Part shown: piece by piece, positions 47,185 to 59,300 of the stretch
Position numbering within the stretch: the stretch's first letter is position 1
Layout of the letters: every line of letters begins with the position of its first letter
NCBI GenBank assembly: GCA_032718475.1
Contig: JAUCBJ010007607.1
Span: 62,001-126,000, forward strand
Length of the DNA stretch: 64,000 bases
Origin: Nemertoderma westbladi
Lineage: Eukaryota; Xenacoelomorpha; Nemertodermatida; Nemertodermatidae
Reading direction: 5' to 3'
Notes under the pieces: model-generated
Told to the model about the DNA's origin: nothing
The model's input: only the letters and a program-made list of their open reading frames with translations
The model's database searches: none
Position numbers and translations under genes: made by a program

Positions 47185-48327
47185 AGGGAGGGGGGGGGGG
47201 GGGGGGGGGGTAGTAGCGCATTTTCTGACCAAAAAGACTAATTTTTGAAACATATGCAATCTGATGCAGAATTTCATGCTGAATCCAAATATGGAAACCG
47301 TTTTCCGATATCTTGCTTAGTTTTCAAGATATCTGGGATAGAATATACTGGCTCCAATATATCGCGATATCAGTAAAGGCAATGAAGTTTGGGATTTGCA
47401 TTCAATTTCTGCAAATTTCTGTGCTCAGTGGTGCCAATTGGATGTCTCCATGAGAAAGAGCACAAAATTTTAATTGAGAAGGTATTTTTTATGATTATTG
47501 GAGCTACTGATCAGTTTATAAGACAACTTCAAGTCTCCGGAATGAAGACGGAACTCGAATAAGCGACTCTGCGGTCTTTGCGCGATTACACGGAATAGAC
47601 TTATCGGTCATCGGAGATCTTCAAAATGTATAATCTCCAGTTCTAGTGGTCGTACGAAGTTCGTTTTAGGCTCATTCGAAAGCTCTTTTCTTAGAGAACA
47701 AAGGTACCATTTGATTTAAGCAAAATGGTTGTAAAGCAACATAACATGAATTTGGGTAAAATATGCCTTGCAAATTTTGTTCAAGTTATGATTGCTCAGG
47801 CAGCTTTCAAGAGTTTGCCAAACCAAATGGTAACTTTAGTCTCTGAGAAAAAAACTTTCGAATGAGCCCAAAACTAACTCGGTACGACCACTAGAACTGG
47901 AGATTATGCATTTTGAAGATCTCCGATGACCGATAAGTCTATTCCGTGTAATCCCACAAAGACCGCAGAGTCGCTTATTCGAGTCCCGTCTTCATTCCAG
48001 AGACTTGAAGTTGTCTTATAAACTGATCAGTAGGTCCAATAATCATAAAAAAAATACCTTCTTAATTACAATTTTGTGCTCTTTCTCATGGAGACATCCA
48101 ATTGGCACCACTGAGCACAGAAATTTGCAGAAATTGAATGCAAACCCCAAACTTCATTGCCTTTACCGATATCGCGATATATTGGAGCCAGTATATTCTA
48201 TCCTAGATATCTCGAAAACTAAGCAAGATATGGGAAAACGGTTTCCATATTTGGATTCAGCATGAAATTCTACATCAGATAGGATATGTTTCAAAAATTC
48301 GACGTTTTGGTCAGAAAATGCGCTACC
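47185..48327. mobile_element. Foldback element with two 500-bp inverted arms and a poly-G end
   Basis: 47214-47713 and 47824-48327 are near-identical inverted repeats separated by 110 bp. For example, 'tagcgcattttctgacc' opens one arm and its reverse complement closes the other. A run of over 20 G (to 47210) lies outside the left arm after 'cttaaggg'. The right end has lost its C run. No ORF with a known domain is inside. A transcript across it could form a long duplex. Confidence 0.9.
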
Positions 48328-48367
48328 AAATTGCTGCAAAGCTATACAATAGGATTCTACAGTATTA

Positions 48368-48473
48368 AATCGCATCAGGGATCCCATTGAGAGACTGCTC
48401 CGTGGAAATCAGAATGGGTTCCGTAAAGGTCGTGGGACCATGGAGCCCATTTTGGCACTTAGAAGGATAATTC
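48368..48473 (+). pseudogene. Family A RT fragment, plus strand
   Basis: About 106 bp encoding R-D-P-I-E-R-L-L-R-G-N-Q-N-G-F-R-K-G-R-G, as in the copy at 27.4 kb but on the opposite strand. It ends abruptly at both sides. Confidence 0.8.
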
Positions 48474-48483
48474 ACAGTGGGGC

Positions 48484-49262
48484 TTAACTTGGTTTTTGGC
48501 AAAGGTTCATGTAAACAAGTTTTTTGAGCTTAGTTGGTCCCCTAATGTAAAAATTGACAAAAATTAAAATATTTCATGGGTGGCTTTTTAAATTAATACT
48601 ATTTAAGTAATTATTTAATACTAATCATATTACTAAATTTCATAACTTACTCCCCCAAACATATTGACAGGTTTATTTTGCTCCATTGGTGTCACTTTGT
48701 TCACAAAATAAAAAAAATAAAAATTTCATGGGTGGCTTTTAATATAATGCTATTTAATTATTTATTTAATACTAAATATTATTACCTTTAACAAAGGATG
48801 TTACCCCTTTCCTGAAAACAAGTTTTTTTGCTCTAATCATGTCTCGATGAATAAAATATAAAAAATTAGAAAGTTTCATGGGTGGCTTTTAATATAAATG
48901 CTATTTAATTATTTATTTAATACTAAATATTATTACCTTTAACTAAGGATGTTTGTTACTCCATCCCATACATGAAAACAAGTTTGTTTGGCTCCAAGCA
49001 TGTCTTGATGAATAAAATACAAAAAATTAGAAAGTTTCATGGGTGGCTTTTAATATAAATGCTCTTTAATTATTTATTTAATACTAAATATTATTACATT
49101 TAACAAAGGATGATTGGTACTCTTTCCCATACATGAAAACTAGTTTTTTTGGCTTCAAGCATGTCTTGATGAATAAAATATAAAAAATTTGAAAGTTTTC
49201 TGGGTGGCGTTTAATATTACAACTATTTTATTATTCAATTAATACTAAATATTATTACTTAT
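48484..49262. repeat. Tandem repeat, 150-162-bp unit, five copies
   Basis: 'catgggtggc' occurs at 48575, 48727, 48877 and 49038, and a variant at 49200. Units share 'atttatttaatactaaatat' and 'aacaaaggatg'. A single inverted copy lies at about 50015-50130. Confidence 0.9.
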
Positions 49263-49651
49263 ATATCTATACAGTACTGTATTTAAGCTCATTATTTATA
49301 CAATGAAGGACTGGCGTAGATCAGCAGTTGTAAGATATGGACCAGACCACAATCTTCGTAAAAAATCCCATATTTTCAAACATTTTATCTATAATCTATG
49401 TATTTATTTACTTTTTCTATTAATATAATTCCTCAACTGCGGTGGTCAGTAACATTGTATCAATAATCATGGTGTCTTACCTACAACTGTACTCTTTCTA
49501 TATAATTGTTTATTTTTAAGGCATATTTTTCATTCATTCATTCTTAAGTGGTTATTAAGTTAAATATAAAATAAGAACATCGATCTTATTATAAATTTAT
49601 AAAACATCACAAACTATTTAATTTGATTTCTTACTTAACCTTACACACTGC

Positions 49652-49673
49652 AGATAATGGTGCGCCATTATCT
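49652..49673. other. Perfect 9-bp hairpin with TGCG loop
   Basis: 'agataatgg' TGCG 'ccattatct'. It lies between the tandem repeats and the ORF at 49748. Confidence 0.8.
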
Positions 49674-49747
49674 GATATACCTTAATGTATACATGTATAT
49701 AGACTAATGTTGTTAGTGGACTGAAATGTTTATTTCGTTCCTGAAAA

Positions 49748-49987
49748 ATGCCACATGATTCTAAGTTTGGGTTATTTTCTGAACAAGCATCAGAAGAAGT
49801 CCATGCGGACTTTGAAAAAAATTATAAAGTTTTAGAAGTCATCCAAGATACGCAAATGAGCTACTTCGAGCAGTTAAGGAATATAATTCGAAACATGTAT
49901 AAACTATTTTTGGTTTTTAATGGAGTATACTGTACTGTAGGTACTGTATATCAAAATATTAAAAAAATTTTAGTATTAATTGGATAA
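49748..49987 (+). CDS. Small transposase-like ORF fragment
   Basis: 79 codons, starting at an ATG with a stop just upstream. The segment F-G-L-F-S-E-Q-A-S-E-E-V-H-A-D-F resembles the C-terminal part of proteins found in transposons of marine invertebrates. I recall this from family knowledge and cannot confirm it here. The rest drifts into low complexity. It lies between the 161-bp repeats and their inverted copy, so it may be the remnant core of one element. Confidence 0.35.
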   Translation: MPHDSKFGLFSEQASEEVHADFEKNYKVLEVIQDTQMSYFEQLRNIIRNMYKLFLVFNGVYCTVGTVYQNIKKILVLIG

Positions 49988-50014
49988 ATAAATAGTTGTA
50001 TTATTAAAAATTAC

Positions 50015-50130
50015 CAATGAAACTTTCTATTTTTTATATTATAATCATCAAGACATGCTTGGAGCCAAAATAAACTTGTTTTCATGAATGGGATAGAGTA
50101 ACAAACATCCTTTGTTAAAGGTGATGAATT
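50015..50130 (-). repeat. Inverted single copy of the 48.5-49.3 kb tandem repeat
   Basis: The reverse complement carries 'aacaaaggatgtttgttact', 'catgaaaacaagtttatttt' and 'gaaagtttcat', as in the tandem units. Confidence 0.8.
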
Positions 50131-50254
50131 ATTTCACTATAAGGTAGCATTTGTAGTTTAACTTTAACGTAAAAACTTTTGAAAATCCGACGTATTTTGA
50201 TTAAGTTACAGTAATGTAATATGCCTATTCATATTTGTACACATAAAACCCTTA

Positions 50255-50340
50255 GGTACTCTCGTGGCGTAGTGGTCAGATGGTTAAGGCGTTGGTTACA
50301 TTACGTAGGTTACGAGTTCGAATCCCAGTCGGGAAATTTG
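50255..50340 (+). mobile_element. tRNA-derived SINE head or tRNA pseudogene
   Basis: A 75-nt stretch (50260-50334) has a perfect A box (TGGCGTAGTGG at 50265) and B box (GTTCGAATC at 50316). The acceptor stem has only about five pairs and the T stem pairs poorly, so it is not a good tRNA. A SINE head is the better reading. Confidence 0.55.
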
Positions 50341-50384
50341 TATTTTGGGGCCATTTATTTTCGTGTGGTGCTAATTGGTAGGCC

Positions 50385-50798
50385 AATGAGAAGCGTACAA
50401 CGTAGCGAATAATGAGCCAGGCCAATCATAGGGCATAAATTACCTTATTGCTCAAATGTGAGGCAGTGGAAAATTCTGTTAGGATTCCATGTCCCAGATT
50501 AGTGTAAGGGCCGGACTGCGTTGAACGATGAGCTGGGCCAATCATAGAGCACGAAGCACTTCATTGCTCAATGGTGAAGCTGTGGAAAATTCTGTTTAGT
50601 TTCCATGTGCAATTTCTAGTATAAAAAGGCCGGTTTGCCTTCGGTTATCACCTTATAACACACACTCTTACTGTCGTTATTGCTACCCCTTCGATTCCTA
50701 AATTGTTATTAGTTTATTTCGGTTTCTTGTTGAAACTTTATTTGATAAATCCTTTTGTAAAACTGTAAATATACTGCAATTTCCTGACATGTTTTCTT
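50385..50798 (+). promoter_or_regulatory. LTR-like promoter with a 116-bp tandem duplication
   Basis: 'gccaatcata' occurs at 50421 and 50537 in two related units. The second ends in a TATA box (TATAAAA at 50620) and the first in a degraded version of it. A primer-binding-site-like TGG begins at 50799 ('tggtccgacttcggga'). It lies 2.55 kb before the BEL/Pao polyprotein. I found no matching copy after the polyprotein, so its status as that element's 5' LTR is unproven. Confidence 0.45.
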
Positions 50799-53351
50799 TT
50801 GGTCCGACTTCGGGACAGCCGAACATCAGGGAGATGGCAGCCTAGATCGTTAGGCCGTAAGCAACGCAGGGAAGGGATGTCCACAACACGCTAGCGCCCA
50901 CATTGGATTGACCGCGCACCCCCTTTGCCCCTTCGAAATACTCCACTTGCTATGCAGCGCCCGCTTTGTGAGAAGGTAAGACTTTGTTCGACGCCCTTGC
51001 CCGCCGTAAGACCTATAGATCAGGGTAAGCGTGACATCGTACTGGACGCCGCAAATTTAGGATCAAATAATTATATCCAGACACCCCCCCCCCCCCCCTT
51101 CTTGTCAGTCCTACGAACCCCTGGGTTAACCTGTACTTCCTACAGGTGCGAACTATTGCCATTCGTCAGTACGCGAGTACATATTAGGTACGGACAGCAT
51201 ATGTTCCATAATTTAGTGATTCGTAGCACTGACTGTTTGGTACCGGTTCGCTTTGTAGAACGTACATTAGTACCCCCCCCCCCCCCCCCCCTGTCTGGAG
51301 TTAGCTATTTGATCAGGCAAGGAGCATTTCTGCTACCGGCACACTGCTTGGCCTAGGGAGGTTTATTAATATCCTACCGCGCCTTGCCACGTACTGATAG
51401 GTATTGCTGCTAACTACCGCAGCAACAAAGTTCTAGAATTAAATTAGTATACCAGATCAGCTAACGTACGGTAGCGATTAACCCCTATTCTTATCTTACA
51501 ACCAGAATCTGGTATTAGTGCCGATCACGGGTGTAGTTACTAACACTGTGGTTGCCCATTGGGTTGTGGATAGGAAGGAGAGAGCTTTGACGTCATTCGT
51601 GAGTATAAAGTTCTACAAACGCGACTAGTTTATTTTAGTAGCTAGCGCACGGTATCATTTTAGTCAGAAAATCACTAAAACCTAGTAAAAGGAATTACCC
51701 GAAATTGTTTTATTTGTAACACACCCACACACACACGCCCTAAAACATATTGCCCTTAAAGTTCTACTAGCTATAGCGTACTATACATTACTTTAGGTGG
51801 AAATTATCTGTATTTGTAAAATTAGGATCTGATTTAGTTGCGGCACAATAAGGAGTATTTCACTTTCGTTATTAAACTGTTGTTTGTCTGGACAACGGTA
51901 TTGTTACATTTAGGCCTGACCCTTTAGACTGATTTCGTACAGGGGGATCAGTTATTGTTACATTTAGGTACGACCCCTTTTCGACTGATTTAGGACTGTC
52001 AGTGTTGTTACGCTAGGTCTGTTAACCCACTAGCTCGTATATAAACCATATAAATCACACCGCGGCAAGTTACTGTATTTAGGACTGTCAGTGATAGTTA
52101 GGATTCGCTGCGCGGGGATTGTTTTCCCGTGAGTTTGGTCTGTTACTGTAACTGTACATCTGCCTCACCGGTTAGAGGACAGGTATCCTTCTGTCTAGTA
52201 CGTAGGCATTAGACCCGCTCACGTACATAGAATAGATACAAGGCTCTGTTCCTCGCCAGTAGTCGTTTGTGTACTATATCTGTTTGTTTAGATATCCTGG
52301 ACTGGGATTTGTTGTCAGATACTGTACAAGCCCGTATACATTACTAGAGTCTCATAGTAAGATACATCGTTACTAGGATCTGGTAAGCGGTATACTACTG
52401 GACCCTTACAGTAGGAAGTATATTATACAAATTCTGAAATTAGTGTATAGTACTTCTATCGTAGCGTATAGTATAATTTAGAATTGTTAGCTATTGAAAG
52501 TAGGAGATATTTAAAAATTAAGGTTAGTAAATTTAGTAATTTAGAACGTCCCCTGCTTCAGTAGGCTTTTAGGGTAGCTAGTACTTTCGTATTTAATATT
52601 TGACTAGCTAACAGTTAGTTTGTAGCACTTTGTTTTACGCCGTGTGTGTGCGGTGTTACTTTTCGGTACTTGAAAAGGTACATAGGGTTTAAAGACCAAT
52701 TTGTATCGGTACCTAGGAAGATTTTCGTAAGCGTAGAAGTAAAACTCTCACCTTCGACCTTTTCAGGACTCAAGGACTCATTTCTGGACCGCTTCGAGGA
52801 TTAGACCGCTTTTCGCAAAGTTTGGGAGACAATAAATTCGTCCGCGCCGCCGAAAAACGGAAAGACCCACGTCCGGTTTGTATTTGGGAATTTGTACGAC
52901 TGGAAGATCAAAGGAACGTAAGTTTTACGACTCGCGTCGTTCAAACTTAAGAAAGCACAGTAGTACTCAAAATTTGTGGGTTTCACTGTCTATTTAGTAG
53001 TGTTGTTGGTACTTATTTTCCCGTTAGACGTTGCTGTTTGGCCTATTGTTTATACTTGTTGATCTACATTTTGTTAACGTATACCGTTATCTCACTTATT
53101 CGTACAAATTTAGCCGGTAGGCTAGATTACTACTTATTTTATTATATACCTTGTTAGTTTATTTGTACCGGTTAGGGTATATATATGATATATATATATA
53201 TCAAGGTAAGTTTGACATTTGTACATTTCGACATTTTGACATTTCGACATTCTGACTTGTTGATTTATTTGTACCGGTTAGGTAAGTTTGACACTTCAAC
53301 ATTCAGACACTTTGACATTTTATTACCCGTACTTGACGTATATAATAAGAC
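50799..53351 (+). other. Leader of the right BEL/Pao element
   Basis: No convincing coding frame. Two C runs (51084-51098 and 51273-51291) are flanked on their outer sides by the inverted words TCCAGACA (51076) and TGTCTGGA (51292). (TA)n sits at about 53180-53210. 'tttgacattt'-like repeats (53210-53325) precede the start codon. The low complexity resembles the left element's leader. Confidence 0.5.
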
Positions 53352-56300
53352 ATGAGTGACACACCCCATTCGACGAGATACCCACCTACCGACTATGACT
53401 CGTGCGACCCGGACAGATCGACAGTAGACGAACCGAGAAGGAGAACCCGAGATTCCACCGATGTCACACCGCTTGCGTCGCCGGTACCCCGAACGGAAAT
53501 ACCGGAAGCCGCAACGCGTGGCGACGGCAGAATCGAAGATTTCCTTACCGTCCCGCAGACTAGATCACGGGAACCGGACATGGTAAGTTCGACTGGAAGC
53601 CAGGAGAACGTTATTAGAAGTATAGGAGGACACATGGCCCAGATTACTCGGAACCTCGGAGAAGGTTTTCGCGTTTTACGCGAGTTAACCGCCCCGATGT
53701 CGAGATACGAGTTCTACACCTTACAGGTAAGGATAGAAAGTAGGGTACATGCCTCCGTAGATAAACTTAAAGGTTTGCACGAACTTGCAGAGTTGCGTGG
53801 CGACAACTTTACTCAGGTAAAGATAGTAGATAAATTGGTAAGTGCGAGAGAAAGCCTTATCCAGTTTAAGTCGGTGATAAGATTGGCTCAACAGGAGCAG
53901 TTCGACCAACTGCTAGGTGAGTCAGTTTCGGACGCGTTGTTACAACCCGAAGAGGAAGAAGAACTCTACTGCCTGGACGGAAGGTTGGAAACGCTGACCA
54001 ATTTTCTTCGTAGATGCGGCGTACCGATCGACGAACCGGAAGTCGAACCGCGAGGGACGACGGAAGTTCTCACTACGGAAGGCTCGCGAGCCTACCAACA
54101 TCCACCACGGGATAGATCGTTCGTTAGCGTACGGAGCGACGTTGGCAACGTTGGCGACGTTAGTAGAACAGCGTCTGGAATTACTCGACAACAACAGGAG
54201 GTTGCACGCCGACAACAAGTCGCCGAGGAAGAAGCGCGACACCAGATGGCACAGATTGCCATCGAAGGAGAGAAACAACGTAGAGAAGACGAGGCAAGAA
54301 TTGCACAACTCAAGGCGCAAGCTGAATTCGAAGCATCAGAAATGCGTAGACTGGAGGAGGACTTAGCGCGAGAAGCAGCAGCCGACGAGTTAGCACGGCA
54401 GAAGGCAGCATCCGACGCTCGTGCCAAGTTGGAGGCGCGGCAAATAAACGCTCGATTAGCTATACAGGAAGCGGAATTAGCGGCACAACAACAGGACGCA
54501 GATCGACGCGAAAGGGAGATGCAACTACAGTTCGAATTGAATCGTAGATCGCGCGAGACAGCGAACGCGCAAGCGGACCTCGAACTCGACGCGAGAGATA
54601 GATCTATGAGATCGCGGACTGGACACGACTTGTCTGCCCTGGATCGTATGGAAGCTCGATATCGCGGAATACAAAAGCGGATCGAGGAAGGAAGCGTGGG
54701 AGCGATAGATCGAGGAGAGGAGTTCGTCGCGGATTACTGTAAACGTTTTCCCCAAGTTATTCCTATGCTCAAACCCACGACTCCGATAAAACCGGTCTTT
54801 GTTACGAAACCTAAGGAAATAACGCCTGTGCGTTCGACGCAAGGCAACAGGTTTGTTGTGACGGAATTACCGCAACCTAGGGCGACTTCATCGCCAATTT
54901 TAGCAGGTAACATAACTAGTCCACCTACAGTAAGTCGTAGTCTACTTGTAGGAAGAGAGGAACCTGCGTTTATGACCATTAAACAGGTGAGTAAACCATT
55001 ACAAGTTAAACCTGTGACGTGCTGTGCAAATCCAGTTATTTACAGACCGACTACGAAACCCGACTATTTCACTCGACCGTTGACACAATGTTCGACGCAA
55101 CCTACGACTTCGTGGAAGGCTTGCGAGCCTACCGAACTACGGAGGAGGATGGATGTGGGTAGTACCCACGGGATCGGACAACGTATAGCGAGACCTACGA
55201 CTTCGTGGAAGGCTTGCGAGCCTAACGAACTACGGAGGAGGATGGATGTGGGTAGTACCCACGGGATCGGACAACGTATAGCGAGACCTACGACTTCGTG
55301 GAAGGCTTGCGAGCCTACCGAACAACGGAGAGCCGTAGATTCCGGACCACAACGGACGAGACCCAGAATAATACGTCGGACACGAACCCGCCAACCACCT
55401 TATCCGGACGACAGCGATTCATCCAGCGACTCGGAGTCGACGGAACGGGAAGTATTCCGTACTGGAGCGGCGGAAGATTGCAAACGAGAGGAAAGATCAA
55501 CGAACCCCTATATCGACAATCCACCACGAGAAACACCCCAACAGAAACCCACGTTGAAACCAGCGGAAACGATCAGCGCTAAACAGTTCACCGAGATGAC
55601 GGACAGAATAGCTCAACTCGAAGAACGACTCGAAGCGCAACCGTCGGATCGATCACGGACCAGCGTGGAGTTGGAACAACCTAGACAACATCGACCACCG
55701 AGGAGAGAACAGGAGACTAGACGGACTCCGACACATCGAGAGGAAGATCCCGTTAATAATTCCTACCGACGAACAACGCGCGGAAGGGAGCGACTGGACG
55801 ACGCCACCGAACAGGGACGCGGACAGTTGGATTTAGTTAGCGAGATTGCGAAATTCGCGGCTAGACACGGATTACCGGCACAGCAACCGCCGAAGTTCTC
55901 TGGCAACGCGAAACACTGGCGCACACTGGTAGACTACGTAGAGTCCCAGATCGCTAAGTATGCTTTCACCTCGACGGAGAAGTTTAACTACTTGCTCCAA
56001 GTCCTGTCTGGTGAGCCGAAACGATTAGCGGAAACCTTTATTGGTGTTCCCGATGCCTTTGAGTTGGCGTACGACCGTTTATATTCGATTTACGGAGGTA
56101 ACGTCGCCATGGCTAAATCCATCATTGAAGACCTCTGCAGAGGAGGCAACATTTCGAGACCGATCGACCTTTTACGACTCGCGGACGAAATAAAGAACGC
56201 TATAGGGACTTTACGGTCCATTGGACAACTCGAGTACGCTAACGCACCGACGGTTCTCATTCGAATAATCGGTCGACTTCATCATCGACTACGACGAGAA

Positions 56301-59300
56301 TGGCGACGCATCGAGTACCAACGCGAAGAGGCCGGAGGGTTATTAAAACTCACCGATGTCTATCAACTTATTTCACGGGAGGCCGTGATCGAGACTCGAT
56401 CGAACTATACCGATCACCATATCGCGGCGGAAGGGATAGCTGTTTCTGCGCCGAATCGGACTAAACCATTTCCGACGAACGCGAAAGCCGTTACTTACGC
56501 CACCCCTACTGAGACTTCTAAAGTTCTGACGCCTATCGGCACCACGCAGCCACGACAACAGTTGCCGGCGGACTTTGTGGGATGCTCATACTGCGAGCGG
56601 AACGGCAGAAACCATAGCGGACATAAACTACGTGGATGTCGCGCTTTTAAAGAGTTAGGGATCGAGGAGAGGAGACTCCAAATCCGATCTCTAGATTCCT
56701 GTTGGAGATGTATGAAGATAGGACACGTCCGGAAGGATTGCCCGAGCGACGATACATGTTCTTTGTGTGGACGTAACCATGACGCGTTGCTTCACACGAC
56801 CAGTCATACTCCGACCAGACGCTTTCGACAAGAGCATCCCGATAAAGCGGCTAGATGCGACGCGCTTTATAAGGAGCGTGCGCCGCGCGAGATCCGTACC
56901 TTTTATACCGACTGTATGGATCAGTCAGGATCATCGGACGAGGACGAGGAGGAAGACGACACTTTCTACGTGCATGCAGGTGAGGAACAGCCTTCGATAA
57001 CGCTCCTCACACAGAACCAACTGAAAGGGTTTAGCGTGATTCCTATAAAGATTACCGGAACCCGAGGGAGCAAGCGTATATACGCCATCTTAGACTCTGC
57101 GTCATCGCATAGTTATGTCGACGAACAAGTAGCCGACGTAGTTACGGACTTGAGTCAAGGTAAGACTGCTCAGTATACTGTAAGCAGCATGCATGGTAAG
57201 AGAGCGATTCCTGTGACAAGAGTAAAACTAACTTTAGACACTCTTCTTTCCAAAGCGGAACACAGCAAGGAGGAGCGCTCATTACTTCCGGTAAGAAATT
57301 TGACCTTTGCAGCTACGAAGGACTTTAGTAACTTGCTCGGCCCTGTGCCAGAGCAATCACCGGAAGATCGTAAGTATTTCCGACACCTTGGAATACCGGA
57401 ATGTCCTGTCAATTATTGTTCTATTGCGATGTTAATTGGGACAGACCAGTTTAACTTACATCAGGTATGGGAGACACGCCCATCTGTTATTACAGCAGGC
57501 AACCCCTACGCATGTAGAACTCCCATAGGTTGGTATACTAGAGCACCAATACGTTCACTAGAGGTAAGTGACCAGGAGGACGACGTTTTGAGTACGTGTA
57601 GTTTATTGACTAACACGATAGATAATTCTCCTTCACACTCCTGTGGTCCAATTGTACGGACGGCACTACGACAGACTTGCGTCACTCACGCAGACGCCAC
57701 CGATACTGACGTAACCGATCTGGACACGACCATACGGACCTCTGACTTACAACTACTTGCAGTAGACCAGGTTGTATTGACTACTGAAGACCTGAGGGTT
57801 GTTGCTGTGGATGACTCGATGAACGAGGATTTTGGAAGGCTTGCGAGCCTACCGAAAAATCCAAAGGTCATTGACCCCACCCACCAGGCTTCGACACCGG
57901 TCGTTGATCTTGGAAGGCTTGCGAGCCTACCGATAGATCAAGAAGTTGTCAAACCGCCGCACGACGATTCGACGCCGACTAGTGACACCGGAAGGCTTGC
58001 GAGCCTACCAGACACATTGACACTAGCCACCGCAGCGGACGAAGACGTGGACGAGGACCATGGCGCAGTGCAAGCAGCGCTTGACCGACTGCTGACTGAA
58101 CGGACCATACAATGGTTGGAACAGGACTCAGCAGAACCCGGTAGTTACGAGACCGCTATGTCAGAACAGGAAAAACGGTCATTAAATATTATGAGAGATA
58201 CCATTCGCCAGACCGCGAATGGCCACTATGAGGTTGGTATGTTGTGGCGCGATGGACAACCTAAGCTCGTTAACAATTACCCGCTTGCTTTGAGGCGACT
58301 CAAATCAATAAGGCAGCGATTGTTGCGAGACGAGACGGCCCATATGCAATACAACGCACAACTTCAGACGTATCTCCAAAGGGGATACGCCATTAGGATG
58401 TTAAATCCTGAGGTAACTACAGACCAGACATATTACCTGCCACATCATTTTGTTCGACACCCGGACAAACCTGGCAAGGTGCGTGTAGTCAACGACTGCG
58501 CTGCACTTTACCAAGGGATGTCTATGAATAGCGAAATGATGGACGGGCCGAATATGAATAATTACCTCATGGGAGTCCTAATGCGTTTTAGACAACGCAA
58601 AGTGGCTTTCACCTGTGACGTAGAGGCCATGTTTCACCAGGTTAAGGCTTTGGAGCGGGACAGGGACAGTTTGAGGTTTCTTTGGTATCCGGACGGAAAC
58701 TTACAACTTCCGCCAGAAACTTACCAAATGCAGGTAAGAGTATTCGGAGCCAGGGACAGCCCCAACTGCACAACCGCATTAGACAGACGAGACCAATTTG
58801 ACCCAGAAGTAGTTCGGACCGTGGAACGAGACTTCTACGTGGATGACGGCCTCAAGAGTTGCGACACCTTGGAGCACGCTACAACCGTAGCACACCAACT
58901 CCAGGATTGTCTCGCTGAGGGCGGATTTCACCTGACGAAGTTCGCTTCCAACGAACCCGAACTGGTGAACTCATTTGACCCGACGGATCGTAGCGGAGGT
59001 GATTTAGACTTAGACCTAGAACCTCTGCCGACGACCAAAGTACTAGGACTTAGTTGGGACCCCAACACCGACAATTTTAGGGTACGTGTAAGGTCCAACG
59101 ACCAGACTAGACCTCTCACTAAGAGGACTTGCTTATCGACCATGAGTCGATTGTATGACCCATTGTGTTTCATTAGTCCAGTGATCCTGCATGCTAGGAT
59201 CATACTCCGCAGCATTTGGCAAGCCGGACTGGAATGGGACGATCCCATCCCAGAAAAGTTAGCTGAGCGATGGAGGGACTGGGAAGCCCAACTGACGTTC

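Noticed and set aside
50260-50334. Functional tRNA gene
   Set aside because: A and B boxes are present, but the acceptor and T stems pair poorly.
50925-51356. 143-codon plus-strand frame with Pro runs
   Set aside because: The Pro runs come from poly-C tracts. It has no domain and lies in the retroelement leader.
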